A DNA stretch of 38,691 bases from NCBI GenBank assembly GCA_902769585.1, contig CACXPT010000006.1:1-38691 (forward strand), read 5' to 3'. Positions 30,235-38,292 of the stretch are shown here, piece by piece. Source of the DNA: an uncultured bacterium. GTDB taxonomy: Bacteria; Verrucomicrobiota; Kiritimatiellia; RFP12; UBA1067. The position numbers and the translations under genes are program-made. Under the pieces are notes generated by a model. The model saw only the letters and a list, made by a program, of their open reading frames with translations, made no database searches and was not told the origin of the DNA. Position 1 is the stretch's first letter, and the number at the start of each line of letters is the position of its first letter.

Positions 30235-32010
30235 CTTCCCGTGTCTCCTCATCTGGCGGGTGACAGGCATCTCCACCGAGTCGGGAACCACCACGCCGTC
30301 ATTCGCGTGCACAGGCGTGTACTTCTTGCGTATCCACCACGCCTGCACGACGCCGAACGCGGTGCTGAGCGCCCAGTAGAGCGAAAGCGCGCTCGGGAAG
30401 TTGTAGAACATGACGAGCATGAACAGCGGCATCATTATCATCATCATGCGCTGCTGGTTCTTGTCGCCTGACGTGGGCGTGAACGCGCTCTGGAGTATGG
30501 TCAGTCCCGTCATGAAGAGCGGCAGGATGTTGAGACCGCCGAACGGGAACCAGCTCGCGAACAGCGCCTCCGGCTCGGAGAGGTCCGATATCCACAGGAA
30601 CGGCGCGTAGCGCAGCTCCACCGTCGAGCGCAGCACGTTGAAGAGCGCTATGAAGACCGGTATCTGCACCAGCATCGGCAGGCAGCTCGACAGCGGATTA
30701 ACCTTGTGGTCGCGGTACAGCTGCCACGTCTCCTGCTGCATGCGCTGCGGGTTGTCCTTGAACTTGGCCTGTATCTCCTTGAGCTTGGGCTGTATCTCCT
30801 GCATCTTGCGCATCCCAACGGTCGACTTGTGCGTCAGCGGCCAGAAGAGGAGACGCACGAGGATCGTCATCAGGATGATCGCCACGCCGTAGTTGGGTAT
30901 CAGCGAGTTGAAGAAGTTGAGCACCCACACCATCGGATAGCACAGCCATCGCCACATGCCGAACTCCATCACGTCCTTCAGGCCGAGGTTCCACAGAAGC
31001 TTCTGCTTCTTCGGTCCCAGGTAGAGGACGTAGCTGCGCGCACGGCTTTCCGGAAGCGCGGAGGACATCATTGCCGCCGCAACCGACTTCGGCACGTACT
31101 CGCGCCTCGACATGTCGCGGTCGATCGTCGCGACGAAACCCGCGTCGCCGGTCAATCCCGTCAGCGCCGTCACGAAGAAACGGTTCTTCACGGCAAGCCA
31201 GCTGCGTGCGCCAGGAATAGCCACCTTCTGACGAGGCGGCATGGCGGACGCGTCGGAGCTTCCGCTGCATCCGCCGAACCCTCCGGCAAGATAGCTCTTC
31301 AGCGGGCCGTCGTCTCCATGATGCTCCACGTGGCTCTTGCCCTTCTCGTCGGCGACAATCCAGGAGTCGATGGAGAGGATGTCGTTCTTCGACGAGCCCA
31401 GCGACATGCTCCCGAGCGAAAGCGCAGTCGCCGCGTCGAGCGGACACCCAGGCGCGAACGTCTCCGCCACCTCAATCCGGTAGTCATCCTTCAGCGAGAC
31501 CTCGCGCCGCAAAAACGCGTTCGTGAAGACTACCGAGTCTTCGCGACTCTCGGCCACGATGTAGTCCGCGTCGGCATCCAGACCCGGAACTCCCGACAAC
31601 GCAAGCGCCGGGCTGGCGGAAAGGTCCAACGAAACAGACGGATTGGAGTCCGAGATCGCGCCCGGCCGCTCGGCGTACTGGAGCATCCTAGCCTTCTTTA
31701 TGACCGCGCCATGCGACGAGAACGTCAGCTCCAGCTGTCCGTTCTTCAGCGTCGCCAGCTGCTCCGGCGCGCGAGGCACCGCCTTGGTCTCCTTAAGGTC
31801 TTTAACGTCCTTAGCGTCTTTAGGTTCCTTGACGTCTTTAGCGTCCTTGACACCCTTGACGTCTTTAACGGCCTTAGGCTGACTGGCTCTGGCGGCGGCC
31901 TGACGCGCCTGCGTCTCTGCCGACTTCTTCTGGTCGCCGATCGACTGCCACATCCACCAGACCAGCGCCAGGCCGAGCAGCATCACTATAAGTTTTTCGC
32001 TCTTGTTCAT
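30223..32010 (-). CDS. yidC: Membrane protein insertase YidC
   Basis: A 595-residue Gram-negative-type YidC that inserts and folds inner-membrane proteins. It has an N-terminal anchor (LIVMLLGLALVWWMW), a Lys/Asp-rich linker of K-x-x repeats, and a large periplasmic beta domain (about 85-340). The conserved C-terminal Oxa1 domain (about 365-575) has VAIILMTILVRLLFWPLTHKS, MRKMQEIQPKLKEIQ, PMLVQIPVFIALFNVL and LSLYWALSTAFGVVQ, with the substrate-groove arginine in LVRLLF. The last codons (GKGEG) and the stop come from the YTTCACC array. It lies downstream of the HAD hydrolase gene. Confidence 0.95.
   Translation of the reverse strand: MNKSEKLIVMLLGLALVWWMWQSIGDQKKSAETQARQAAARASQPKAVKDVKGVKDAKDVKEPKDAKDVKDLKETKAVPRAPEQLATLKNGQLELTFSSHGAVIKKARMLQYAERPGAISDSNPSVSLDLSASPALALSGVPGLDADADYIVAESREDSVVFTNAFLRREVSLKDDYRIEVAETFAPGCPLDAATALSLGSMSLGSSKNDILSIDSWIVADEKGKSHVEHHGDDGPLKSYLAGGFGGCSGSSDASAMPPRQKVAIPGARSWLAVKNRFFVTALTGLTGDAGFVATIDRDMSRREYVPKSVAAAMMSSALPESRARSYVLYLGPKKQKLLWNLGLKDVMEFGMWRWLCYPMVWVLNFFNSLIPNYGVAIILMTILVRLLFWPLTHKSTVGMRKMQEIQPKLKEIQAKFKDNPQRMQQETWQLYRDHKVNPLSSCLPMLVQIPVFIALFNVLRSTVELRYAPFLWISDLSEPEALFASWFPFGGLNILPLFMTGLTILQSAFTPTSGDKNQQRMMMIMMPLFMLVMFYNFPSALSLYWALSTAFGVVQAWWIRKKYTPVHANDGVVVPDSVEMPVTRQMRRHGKGEG
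31786..31875 (-). repeat. In-frame 9-nt repeats in yidC
   Basis: About ten imperfect tandem 9-mers encode KAV, KDV, KGV, KDA, KDV, KEP, KDA, KDV, KDL and KET. The stretch forms a charged linker between the N-terminal anchor and the periplasmic domain of YidC, a place prone to repeat-number change. Confidence 0.8.
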
Positions 32011-32060
32011 CTCTACATAAGCCCTTTGACTTTTAAACTCCTAATCAGCACCACTCCACC

Positions 32061-32095
32061 CTTCACCTTTCACCCTTCACCGTTCACCCTTCACC
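32061..32095 (-). repeat. Tandem 7-mer array between the HAD gene and yidC
   Basis: Five tandem heptamers (CTTCACC, TTTCACC, CTTCACC, GTTCACC, CTTCACC), the same family as 30158-30234. They encode the end (GEG-stop) of the HAD hydrolase. Confidence 0.88.
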
Positions 32096-32749
32096 ACCAA
32101 ATACCGCCGCCACGTCGATCTCCGAAAGATCATGCACCAGCCACTCGCAACCCGCGAAGTTCTGCTGGACAAGGCGGTTCCGGTCCAGTCCGATCACGCG
32201 CATGCCTGCAGCCCTGCCGGCCGCGACCCCTGCGGTCGAGTCCTCCACCACCACGCATTCGCTCGCGTCGACATCAAGGAGCGACGCTGCCTGCAGGAAT
32301 CCGTCCGGTGCAGGCTTGCCTCGGCCATACTCTTCGCCGCCAAGGACGAACCTCACCAGGTGACTGACTCCGCAAAGCTCCGCCGCAGCCGCCACGTCAT
32401 CGTGCGGCGACCCAGAGACGATCACGCATGGCGCGATACGGGCCACCTTGCGGAAGAAGTCGACGCTGCCTGGAATCACAAGCTTTGCAGGATCAGTCGC
32501 CAGCCGCGTGTAGTACGGGCGCAACGTGCGCGCGTCCTCCACCGGAGTCCTCTTCCCGAGAGCGGGGAACTCCGAAAGTATCGTCGCGTGGATGTCGAGC
32601 CAGCTATGCCCGAACACAAGGGGCGCAAACGCCTCCGGAGTCGTACGCTGGCCCTGGTCGGCTAGCCAGTCCACGATGGCGCGCGTCCAGAGCATCTCCG
32701 AATCTATCAGCGTGCCGTCGAGGTCGAAAAGGAACGCAGCAGGCTTCAT
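32084..32749 (-). CDS. HAD-superfamily (subfamily IA) phosphatase/phosphomutase-like hydrolase
   Basis: A 221-residue protein starting at ATG 32749 (ATGA overlap with the ychJ-like gene). HAD motifs: [13 protein letters not shown] (nucleophile Asp), [12 protein letters not shown] (motif II Ser), [11 protein letters not shown] (motif III Lys) and [19 protein letters not shown] (motif IV). The alpha-helical cap at about residues 18-95 makes it type IA, like beta-phosphoglucomutase or sugar phosphatases (YcjU, YniC). The substrate cannot be read. The final GGEG-stop is encoded by the 7-mer array. Confidence 0.88.
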   Translation of the reverse strand: MKPAAFLFDLDGTLIDSEMLWTRAIVDWLADQGQRTTPEAFAPLVFGHSWLDIHATILSEFPALGKRTPVEDARTLRPYYTRLATDPAKLVIPGSVDFFRKVARIAPCVIVSGSPHDDVAAAAELCGVSHLVRFVLGGEEYGRGKPAPDGFLQAASLLDVDASECVVVEDSTAGVAAGRAAGMRVIGLDRNRLVQQNFAGCEWLVHDLSEIDVAAVFGGEG

Positions 32750-33249
32750 TTCCCCTTCCCGCAGCACTTCTTGTACTTCTTGCCGCTCCCGCACGGGCAC
32801 GGATCGTTGCGCCCGATCTTCGGCTCCTCGCGGTGGAACGGCTTGTTCTTCTCGATCTCGCCGTCGATGAAGCGCCACTCCCCGTCGATCTTCTTGAAGT
32901 ACGACTGCTCGCGGTGCTCGCAGGACTGGCCATTGGCGGAATAGTGCGCCACGAAGGAGACGAATCCATCCTCGTCTTCCGGTCCGCCCTTCTCTGTCCC
33001 CACCACCTCCAGGCCCTGCCAGGTGGCGGACTTCGACCACTCGCGGGTTGTCTTCTCGTCGAACTCGCCACGAACCTCAGGGCCAGATGACTCAAAGAGA
33101 AATTCTACGTTGCCGACAGCGTACGCGCTGTAGCGCGCGCGCATCAGCTCGACCGCCGTCGCGGCCTTGCGGGCACCACTCAGGATAGGACCACAACACT
33201 CCCCAAACGCCTTTCCCGAGGCGCATGGGCACAGTTCATCGTTTTTCAT
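32746..33249 (-). CDS. ychJ: YchJ-family (UPF0225) SEC-C metal-binding protein
   Basis: A 167-residue protein with a SEC-C-type zinc motif at each end: [14 protein letters not shown] at the N-terminus and [19 protein letters not shown] at the C-terminus. A central NTF2-like domain ([29 protein letters not shown]) lies between. The layout matches E. coli YchJ, whose function is unknown; SEC-C motifs bind Zn and often tether proteins to SecB or ribosomes. It seems leaderless: TAAAAT ends seven nt before the ATG. It is the first gene of the minus-strand operon leading to yidC. Confidence 0.9.
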   Translation of the reverse strand: MKNDELCPCASGKAFGECCGPILSGARKAATAVELMRARYSAYAVGNVEFLFESSGPEVRGEFDEKTTREWSKSATWQGLEVVGTEKGGPEDEDGFVSFVAHYSANGQSCEHREQSYFKKIDGEWRFIDGEIEKNKPFHREEPKIGRNDPCPCGSGKKYKKCCGKGK

Positions 33250-33254
33250 GGCCG

Positions 33255-34169
33255 CTATTTTACCAAAAACGGGCGTGCCTGTGAAGCGGCGTCGATATAG
33301 ATGCGCTCTATCAGGTCCACAGGCTTGCGCGCCTCGCGTCCGTCTATGGGATAGTGCGCACCGCCGCGAACCGACTCCATGAACGCCTCGATGCACTTGC
33401 GGTGCTGCTCGGTGGGAATCGCCCCGGCGTTCGACGAGCCGTGCTGCGGATCCTCCACCACGATCGTCCCCTTCGTGCCCGTGATCTCAATGCGCTTGCC
33501 GCGTCCGGGGAAGCTCGCTGTGGTGGCGTACACGCCGCCGAGCGCGCCACCCTCGAAGCGGAGCGCGGCCGAAACGGTGTCCTCCGCCTCCATCGGATGC
33601 GCGAGCGTCGCCGTGAACGCCTTCACGTCCGTCACGGGCGGCATCAGCGCCGTCAGCCAGTCCACCATGTGGATCGCCTGGTTGATGAGCGCGCCGCCGC
33701 CGTCCATCGCCTTCGTGCCGTGCCAGTCCGAGCCGGTGTAGTAGGAGTCGTCCCGCCACCACGGCACGTGGACCGCCGCGTACGTGATGCGGCCGAGCTC
33801 GCCTGAGTCCACCGCGGCGCGCAGGCGCGCAAACTCGTCGCTCCAACGCGTCTGGAAGATGCATCCCAGCGGCACGCCGGCCTTGTCGCACGCGGCGATC
33901 ATCGCGTCCGTCCGCGCCGTCGTGATGGCGATCGGCTTCTCCACCAGGACCGGCACGCCGTGCCGAGCGGCGGCGAAGACGGCCTCGTCGTGCGCGCCGC
34001 TCGCGTTCGCCACAAGGCATAGCCCCACGCCAGGCTGCGCGAGCGCGGCATCCCAGTCGTCCGTCCTGCGGCACTTTGCCACCACCTTCAATCCGGGAAT
34101 GCTTCCCACGGCCTCCTCGTGGAAGCGCGCTATAAGCCCGGTGCCGATGATTACCACTCCTGTGTCCAT
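33255..34169 (-). CDS. Gfo/Idh/MocA-family oxidoreductase
   Basis: A 304-residue cytoplasmic NAD(P)-dependent dehydrogenase starting at ATG 34169 ([17 protein letters not shown]), preceded by GGAAAAGAG. The Rossmann motif is [12 protein letters not shown], the family hallmark is [13 protein letters not shown], and the substrate domain has [18 protein letters not shown], with the His and Asp found near the active site of these enzymes. It lacks the Tat signal of the homologue at 3102-4550. The substrate is presumably a sugar or cyclitol. The stop overlaps the promoter of the ychJ operon. Confidence 0.9.
   Translation of the reverse strand: MDTGVVIIGTGLIARFHEEAVGSIPGLKVVAKCRRTDDWDAALAQPGVGLCLVANASGAHDEAVFAAARHGVPVLVEKPIAITTARTDAMIAACDKAGVPLGCIFQTRWSDEFARLRAAVDSGELGRITYAAVHVPWWRDDSYYTGSDWHGTKAMDGGGALINQAIHMVDWLTALMPPVTDVKAFTATLAHPMEAEDTVSAALRFEGGALGGVYATTASFPGRGKRIEITGTKGTIVVEDPQHGSSNAGAIPTEQHRKCIEAFMESVRGGAHYPIDGREARKPVDLIERIYIDAASQARPFLVK
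33257..33265 (-). promoter_or_regulatory. Extended -10 promoter of the ychJ-yidC operon (leaderless)
   Basis: TGGTAAAAT on the minus strand, overlapping the last codons of the Gfo/Idh gene, seven nt before ATG 33249. No Shine-Dalgarno sequence. Confidence 0.6.
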
Positions 34170-34204
34170 ATCTCTTTTCCTTTGCCTTTTCCTTCTACGC
34201 ACCC

Positions 34205-34213
34205 ATTATACCA
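34205..34213 (-). promoter_or_regulatory. Extended -10 promoter of the second Gfo/Idh gene
   Basis: TGGTATAAT on the minus strand, a perfect extended -10, about 35 nt before ATG 34169 with a Shine-Dalgarno sequence in the leader. Confidence 0.65.
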
Positions 34214-34252
34214 AACCATATGCCTTTCCTCCACACAACGGCACCCGCGATT

Positions 34253-34261
34253 TGGTATAAT
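34253..34261 (+). promoter_or_regulatory. Extended -10 promoter of ligA (leaderless)
   Basis: TGGTATAAT, identical to the divergent box at 34205-34213, seven nt (GCCTGCG) before ATG 34269. No Shine-Dalgarno sequence. Confidence 0.65.
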
Positions 34262-34268
34262 GCCTGCG

Positions 34269-36326
34269 ATGGACGACAAGATCAGACAGATGCGCGAGAT
34301 GGTTGCGCGGCTCAACGCCGCCGCAGACGCCTACTACAACGGCCGCGGCGAGCTGATGACGGACTTCGAGTGGGACGCCCTCTTCGACCAGGTGAAGGAG
34401 CTCGAGTCGGAAACCGGCGTCGTGCTGCCCGACTCGCCCACCAACCGCGTGTCGGCCGACGACGTGGCCGGCCAAAAGGAGGCGCATGAGTTCGCGGCCC
34501 TCTCGCTCGCCAAGACGAAGAAGGTGGCGGACATCGCCAAGTGGGCCGAGGACAGGCCCATCTGGATCTCGTGGAAGCTCGACGGCCTCACGCTCGTCGT
34601 CACCTATGACAACGGCCGACTGAACAAGGTCGTGACGCGCGGCGACGGCCACGTGGGCACAAACATCACCCATCTCGCCCCAGGCATACGCGGTCTCCCG
34701 CAGCGCGTCAAGGAGACGGGGCACCTCGTCGTGCGCGGCGAGGCAGTGATATCATACGCCGATTTCGAGGCGTTCCTCGCCGAGTCACAGGAAGACTACG
34801 CGAACCCGCGCAACCTGGCGTCCGGCTCGCTCACGCTCAAGGACTCGGAAGACACGAAGGCCGTCGACGAGCTGCGGCGCCGCAAGCTGCGGTGGATCCC
34901 CTTCTCGCTCGTCCACGCCGAAAGGGATTTCGCCTCGTGGGGCGCGCAGATGGACTGGCTCGAGAAGATCGGCCTAGAGGCCGTTGAGCGCGAACGCGTC
35001 GGCATGCCGTCCGAAGCAAACATCCAGGCGACGATCGACCGCTGGACGGACCGCGTCACCAGCAAGGCGAACCCCTACCCGGTCGACGGCCTCGTGGTGA
35101 CATATGACGACGTGGCGTACGCGAAGACCGGCAGCGTGACCGGACACCACGCGACGCGCGCGGGGCTGGCGTTCAAGTGGCAGGACGAGACGGCCGCGAC
35201 GACGCTCGAACGCATCGAATGGTCATGCGCCGTGGCATCCATATCGCCAGTAGCCGTCTTCGAGCCAGTCTCGCTCGAAGGCACCACCGTCAAGCGCGCC
35301 TCGCTCTGCAACATCTCCGAGTGCGAGCGCCTAGGCATCGGTGGACCAGGCACTGAGCTCTCCGTCATCAAGGCAAACAAGATCATTCCCAAAGTGGTAG
35401 CGGTCACGCGCAAGGCGGGGGAGTTCGACATCCCGTCCTCGTGCCCCGTCTGCGGAGCGCCCACCGAGGTCCGCGAGGCGGAGTCTGGCACGCGGACGCT
35501 CCGCTGCACCAACGACCGCTGTGCCGCCCGCGAGCTGCGCAAGTTCATGCGGTTCGTCTCGAAGGACGGCATGGATATCGACGGGCTCGCCGGCGAGACG
35601 CTCGCGAAGTTCGTCAACAAGGGCTGGATAAAGACAGTCGCGGACATCTATCGGCTCGGCGAGCATCGCGCCGACATCGCCATGATGGAGGGCTTCGGCG
35701 ACAGGTCCGCCGCCAACATCGCGGATTCCATCGAGGCCGCGCGGTCGCGCGAGGCGACCCGTTTCCTCGTGGCTCTCGCGATCCCGCTCTGCGGCATCGA
35801 CGTCGCCAAGCGCCTTCTGCGCACGGTCTCCAGCGCGCAGGAGCTCTTCGACAAGGCCGCGAACGCGCCGACCGACGAGATCTTCGCGGAGATCGACGGC
35901 CTCGGAGCCGTCCGCTCCGCGGCGTTCGTGCAGTGGTGCAAGGCGCCGGCGAACCAGGCGCTCGTGGCCGACCTGCTTTCGCAGGTCACGCTGTCCATGC
36001 CCACCGCCGCGCCTGTGGGCGGCAGCTGCGCCGGTCTTACGTTCGTCATCACCGGCGACGTACACCATTTCGCCAACCGCAACGAGCTGAAAGCGCTCAT
36101 CGAGTCGCTGGGCGGCAAGACCGCCGGCTCCGTATCGAAGTCCACCAGCTACCTCATAAACAACGACGTCACCTCCACCTCCGGTAAGAACAAGAAGGCG
36201 AAGGAGCTCGGCATCCCAGTAATCTCAGAGGACGACTTCCTCGCGCGGTTCGCCGCGACTGGCAAGCAACCCGCCGCGCCCGCGCCATCCACATCAACCC
36301 TCACGCAAGGAGTATTCGACCTATGA
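34269..36326 (+). CDS. ligA: NAD-dependent DNA ligase, divergent
   Basis: A 685-residue LigA that seals nicks using NAD+. Starting at ATG 34269 (MDDKIRQMREMV), it has the Ia domain (about 1-65), the adenylation domain with active-site Lys103 in WKLDGLTLVV, RGDGHVGTN and VVRGEAVI, and an OB fold. A C4 zinc finger (CPVC...CTNDRC), a helix-hairpin-helix region (about 465-585) and a C-terminal BRCT domain (AGLTFVITGDVHHFANRNELKALIESLGGK) complete it. It departs from the norm: the Ia motif is DFEWD rather than D-E-Y-D, the HxxPMLSL motif is EFAALSL, and the usual QVGRTG before the OB fold is replaced (EWSCAVASI). It could be a second ligase. It ends with ATGA into the lipoprotein gene. Confidence 0.88.
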   Translation: MDDKIRQMREMVARLNAAADAYYNGRGELMTDFEWDALFDQVKELESETGVVLPDSPTNRVSADDVAGQKEAHEFAALSLAKTKKVADIAKWAEDRPIWISWKLDGLTLVVTYDNGRLNKVVTRGDGHVGTNITHLAPGIRGLPQRVKETGHLVVRGEAVISYADFEAFLAESQEDYANPRNLASGSLTLKDSEDTKAVDELRRRKLRWIPFSLVHAERDFASWGAQMDWLEKIGLEAVERERVGMPSEANIQATIDRWTDRVTSKANPYPVDGLVVTYDDVAYAKTGSVTGHHATRAGLAFKWQDETAATTLERIEWSCAVASISPVAVFEPVSLEGTTVKRASLCNISECERLGIGGPGTELSVIKANKIIPKVVAVTRKAGEFDIPSSCPVCGAPTEVREAESGTRTLRCTNDRCAARELRKFMRFVSKDGMDIDGLAGETLAKFVNKGWIKTVADIYRLGEHRADIAMMEGFGDRSAANIADSIEAARSREATRFLVALAIPLCGIDVAKRLLRTVSSAQELFDKAANAPTDEIFAEIDGLGAVRSAAFVQWCKAPANQALVADLLSQVTLSMPTAAPVGGSCAGLTFVITGDVHHFANRNELKALIESLGGKTAGSVSKSTSYLINNDVTSTSGKNKKAKELGIPVISEDDFLARFAATGKQPAAPAPSTSTLTQGVFDL

Positions 36327-37117
36327 AGAACCTTATCACATGCCTGCTCGGCCTGTCGTGCCTCGCAGGGTGCATCGGCATGTACGACCACGAATACGCC
36401 GGAATGCGCGAACTGTTCAACGAGCGCGACCTGACCAACTGGTACACGTACATACGCGGCCGGGGCGTGAACGTCGATCCAAAGGGAGTGTTCACCGTGA
36501 AGGACGGCGTGATACATGTGAGCGGCGAGGAATTCGGATGCCTCACCACTGTGGAGGAGTTCTCGAACTACAGGCTGCTAGTGGAATACCGATGGACGGG
36601 TGCGCCGAACTGGGGACCCAAGAAGACAAAAGCCCCCGACAGCGGCATCCTGTTCCACTCGATCGGACCCGACGGCGGCTTCGGGAACACGTGGATGCTC
36701 TCGCACGAGTACAACCTCATCGTGGGCGCGTCCGGCGACCTGTGGACGGTCGGGCGGAAGGACCGCCCCGACATCTTCGTCGAAGGCGAGGTTGGCACGG
36801 AGATGCTTGGCGGCAAGCATTACATCCACAAGGAAGGCGGCAAGACCGTCCGCCTTACCGGCAACGCGCGCATCTGCCGTTCCGACATCGCGCGCGACTG
36901 GACGGACACCTTCGACGTGCGGCCTGCGAAGAACGAGAATCGGATCGGCGAATGGAACACCGCGGAAATCGTCTGCATGGGCGACACGGCCGAATTCTAC
37001 TTCAACTTCAAGCTCGTCAACCGCATCAAGCGGCTTTCGCCGACGCGCGGAAAGATCCAGCTCCAGAGCGAGGGCTGCCCCATCGAGTTCCGCCGCATCG
37101 CCATCAAGACATATTGA
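36323..37117 (+). CDS. DUF1080-family (3-keto-disaccharide hydrolase-like) lipoprotein
   Basis: A 264-residue exported lipoprotein: MKNLITCLLGLSCLAGC, lipobox Cys17. The rest is one concanavalin-like jelly roll of the DUF1080 type, with LFNERDLTNWYTYI, GVFTVKDGVIHVSG, FSNYRLLVEYRW, DSGILFHSIGPDGG, EWNTAEIVCMGDTAEFYFN and a closing GKIQLQSEGCPIEFRRIAIK. Related proteins hydrolyse or bind 3-keto-sugars and are typical of Verrucomicrobia and Planctomycetes, often next to Gfo/Idh oxidoreductases, and two such genes lie within 35 kb here. AAGGAG precedes the start, which overlaps the ligA stop as ATGA. Confidence 0.88.
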   Translation: MKNLITCLLGLSCLAGCIGMYDHEYAGMRELFNERDLTNWYTYIRGRGVNVDPKGVFTVKDGVIHVSGEEFGCLTTVEEFSNYRLLVEYRWTGAPNWGPKKTKAPDSGILFHSIGPDGGFGNTWMLSHEYNLIVGASGDLWTVGRKDRPDIFVEGEVGTEMLGGKHYIHKEGGKTVRLTGNARICRSDIARDWTDTFDVRPAKNENRIGEWNTAEIVCMGDTAEFYFNFKLVNRIKRLSPTRGKIQLQSEGCPIEFRRIAIKTY

Positions 37118-37129
37118 TGAGATGTCAAC

Positions 37130-37156
37130 CACGAAACACACGAAACACACGAAAGA
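37130..37156 (+). repeat. Tandem 9-mer repeat before the DUF362 gene
   Basis: Three tandem copies of CACGAAA(C/G)A in the gap between the DUF1080 and DUF362 genes. The last copy gives a purine-rich GAAAGAG shortly before ATG 37163. Confidence 0.82.
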
Positions 37157-37162
37157 GTGCCT

Positions 37163-38278
37163 ATGAAACCCATCGTCCACTTCGCCGACTTCCGCTGCTC
37201 GGACGCCTAGAACCTGCAGCAGAAGTTCGCGCGCCTGCTTAAGACCGCCGGCCTCGGCAAGATCGACCTCGCCGACAAGTTCGTCGCCATCAAGCTCCAC
37301 TTCGGCGAGGCCGGCAACATGAGCTACCTGCGTCCGAACTGGGTGAAGACGCTCGTGGACTTCGTGCGCGAGCGCGGCGGCCGTCCCTTCCTCACGGACG
37401 CCAACACGCTCTACGTCGGCCAGCGCAAGCATGCGCTCGACCACATCGACATCGCCTACGAGAACGGATTCTCCCCCTTCTCCACGGGCTGCCACATCAT
37501 CATCGCCGACGGACTCAAGGGCACGGACGACGTGGCCGTCCCGCTCCCCGACGGCAAGTACGTGAAGGAGGCGTACATCGGCCGCGCGCTCGTGGACGCC
37601 GACGTGATCATCTCGCTCACGCACTTCAAGTGCCACGAGATGACCGGCATCGGCGGCGCGCTGAAGAACATCGGCATGGGCGGCGGGTCGCGGGCCGGCA
37701 AGAAGGCAATGCACTCGAGCGTCCATCCCCAGGTGGAGCAGGCGAACTGCATCGGATGCGGCAAGTGCACGAAGGAGTGCGCTCACGGCGCATGCACCGT
37801 CGAGAAGAACGCCAAAGGCCGTCGCGTCGCCACCATAGACCCCGAGAAGTGCGTCGGCTGCGGCCGCTGCATCGGCGCGTGCAACCGCGACGCGATCGTC
37901 ACCGACTTCGGAGAACCTTGCACGGTAATGCACGGAAAGATCGCCGAATACACGGCGGCGGTCGTGCGCGGCAAGCCCGCGTTCCACATCTCGTTCGTAT
38001 GCGACGTCTCGCCGCACTGCGACTGCCACCCGATGAACGACGCGCCGCTCGTCCCCGACATCGGCATGGCCGCGTCCTTCGACCCCGTGGCGCTCGACAA
38101 GGCATGCGCCGACCTCTGCAACGCCGCCCCCGTGATGCCGAACTGCTGCCTGGCCGGACAGGACACGCATGGAGACATCTTCGCCACCATGCACCCCGTC
38201 ACGCGCTGGCAGGACGCCATATCCGAAGGCGAGCGCATGGGCCTCGGCTCAGGCGACTACAAGCTTGTGAAGATCTAG
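37163..38278 (+). pseudogene. DUF362 4Fe-4S protein with in-frame TAG at codon 16
   Basis: A reading frame of 371 codons interrupted by one stop. ATG 37163 begins MKPIVHFADFRCSDA, then TAG (37208-37210), then the same frame resumes NLQQKFARLLKTAGLGKIDL without any shift and runs to 38278. The body is a DUF362 domain (VAIKLHFGEAGNMSYLRP, TDANTLYVG, ISLTHFKCHEMTGIGGALKNIGMG) with two ferredoxin-type clusters: CIGCGKCTKEC and CVGCGRCIGAC. The DUF362 fold needs the part before the next in-frame ATG (37319), so a truncated product from there would lack the first strands. CAG-to-TAG is a single transition. TAG ends several intact genes here, so recoding is unlikely. It may be a recent nonsense mutation or a sequence error. 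Confidence 0.8.
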
Positions 38279-38292
38279 GTCGCCACAAATGA

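Noticed and set aside
30706-32367. A 553-codon plus-strand frame
   Set aside because: Antisense to yidC. No plausible protein features.
37208-37210. UAG recoded as an amino acid
   Set aside because: TAG terminates several intact genes in this window, including pgi, ridA and the DUF362 gene itself, so codon reassignment is not supported.
36578-38194. A 538-codon minus-strand frame
   Set aside because: Antisense to the DUF1080 and DUF362 genes, whose products have clear domains. It is a by-product of high GC.
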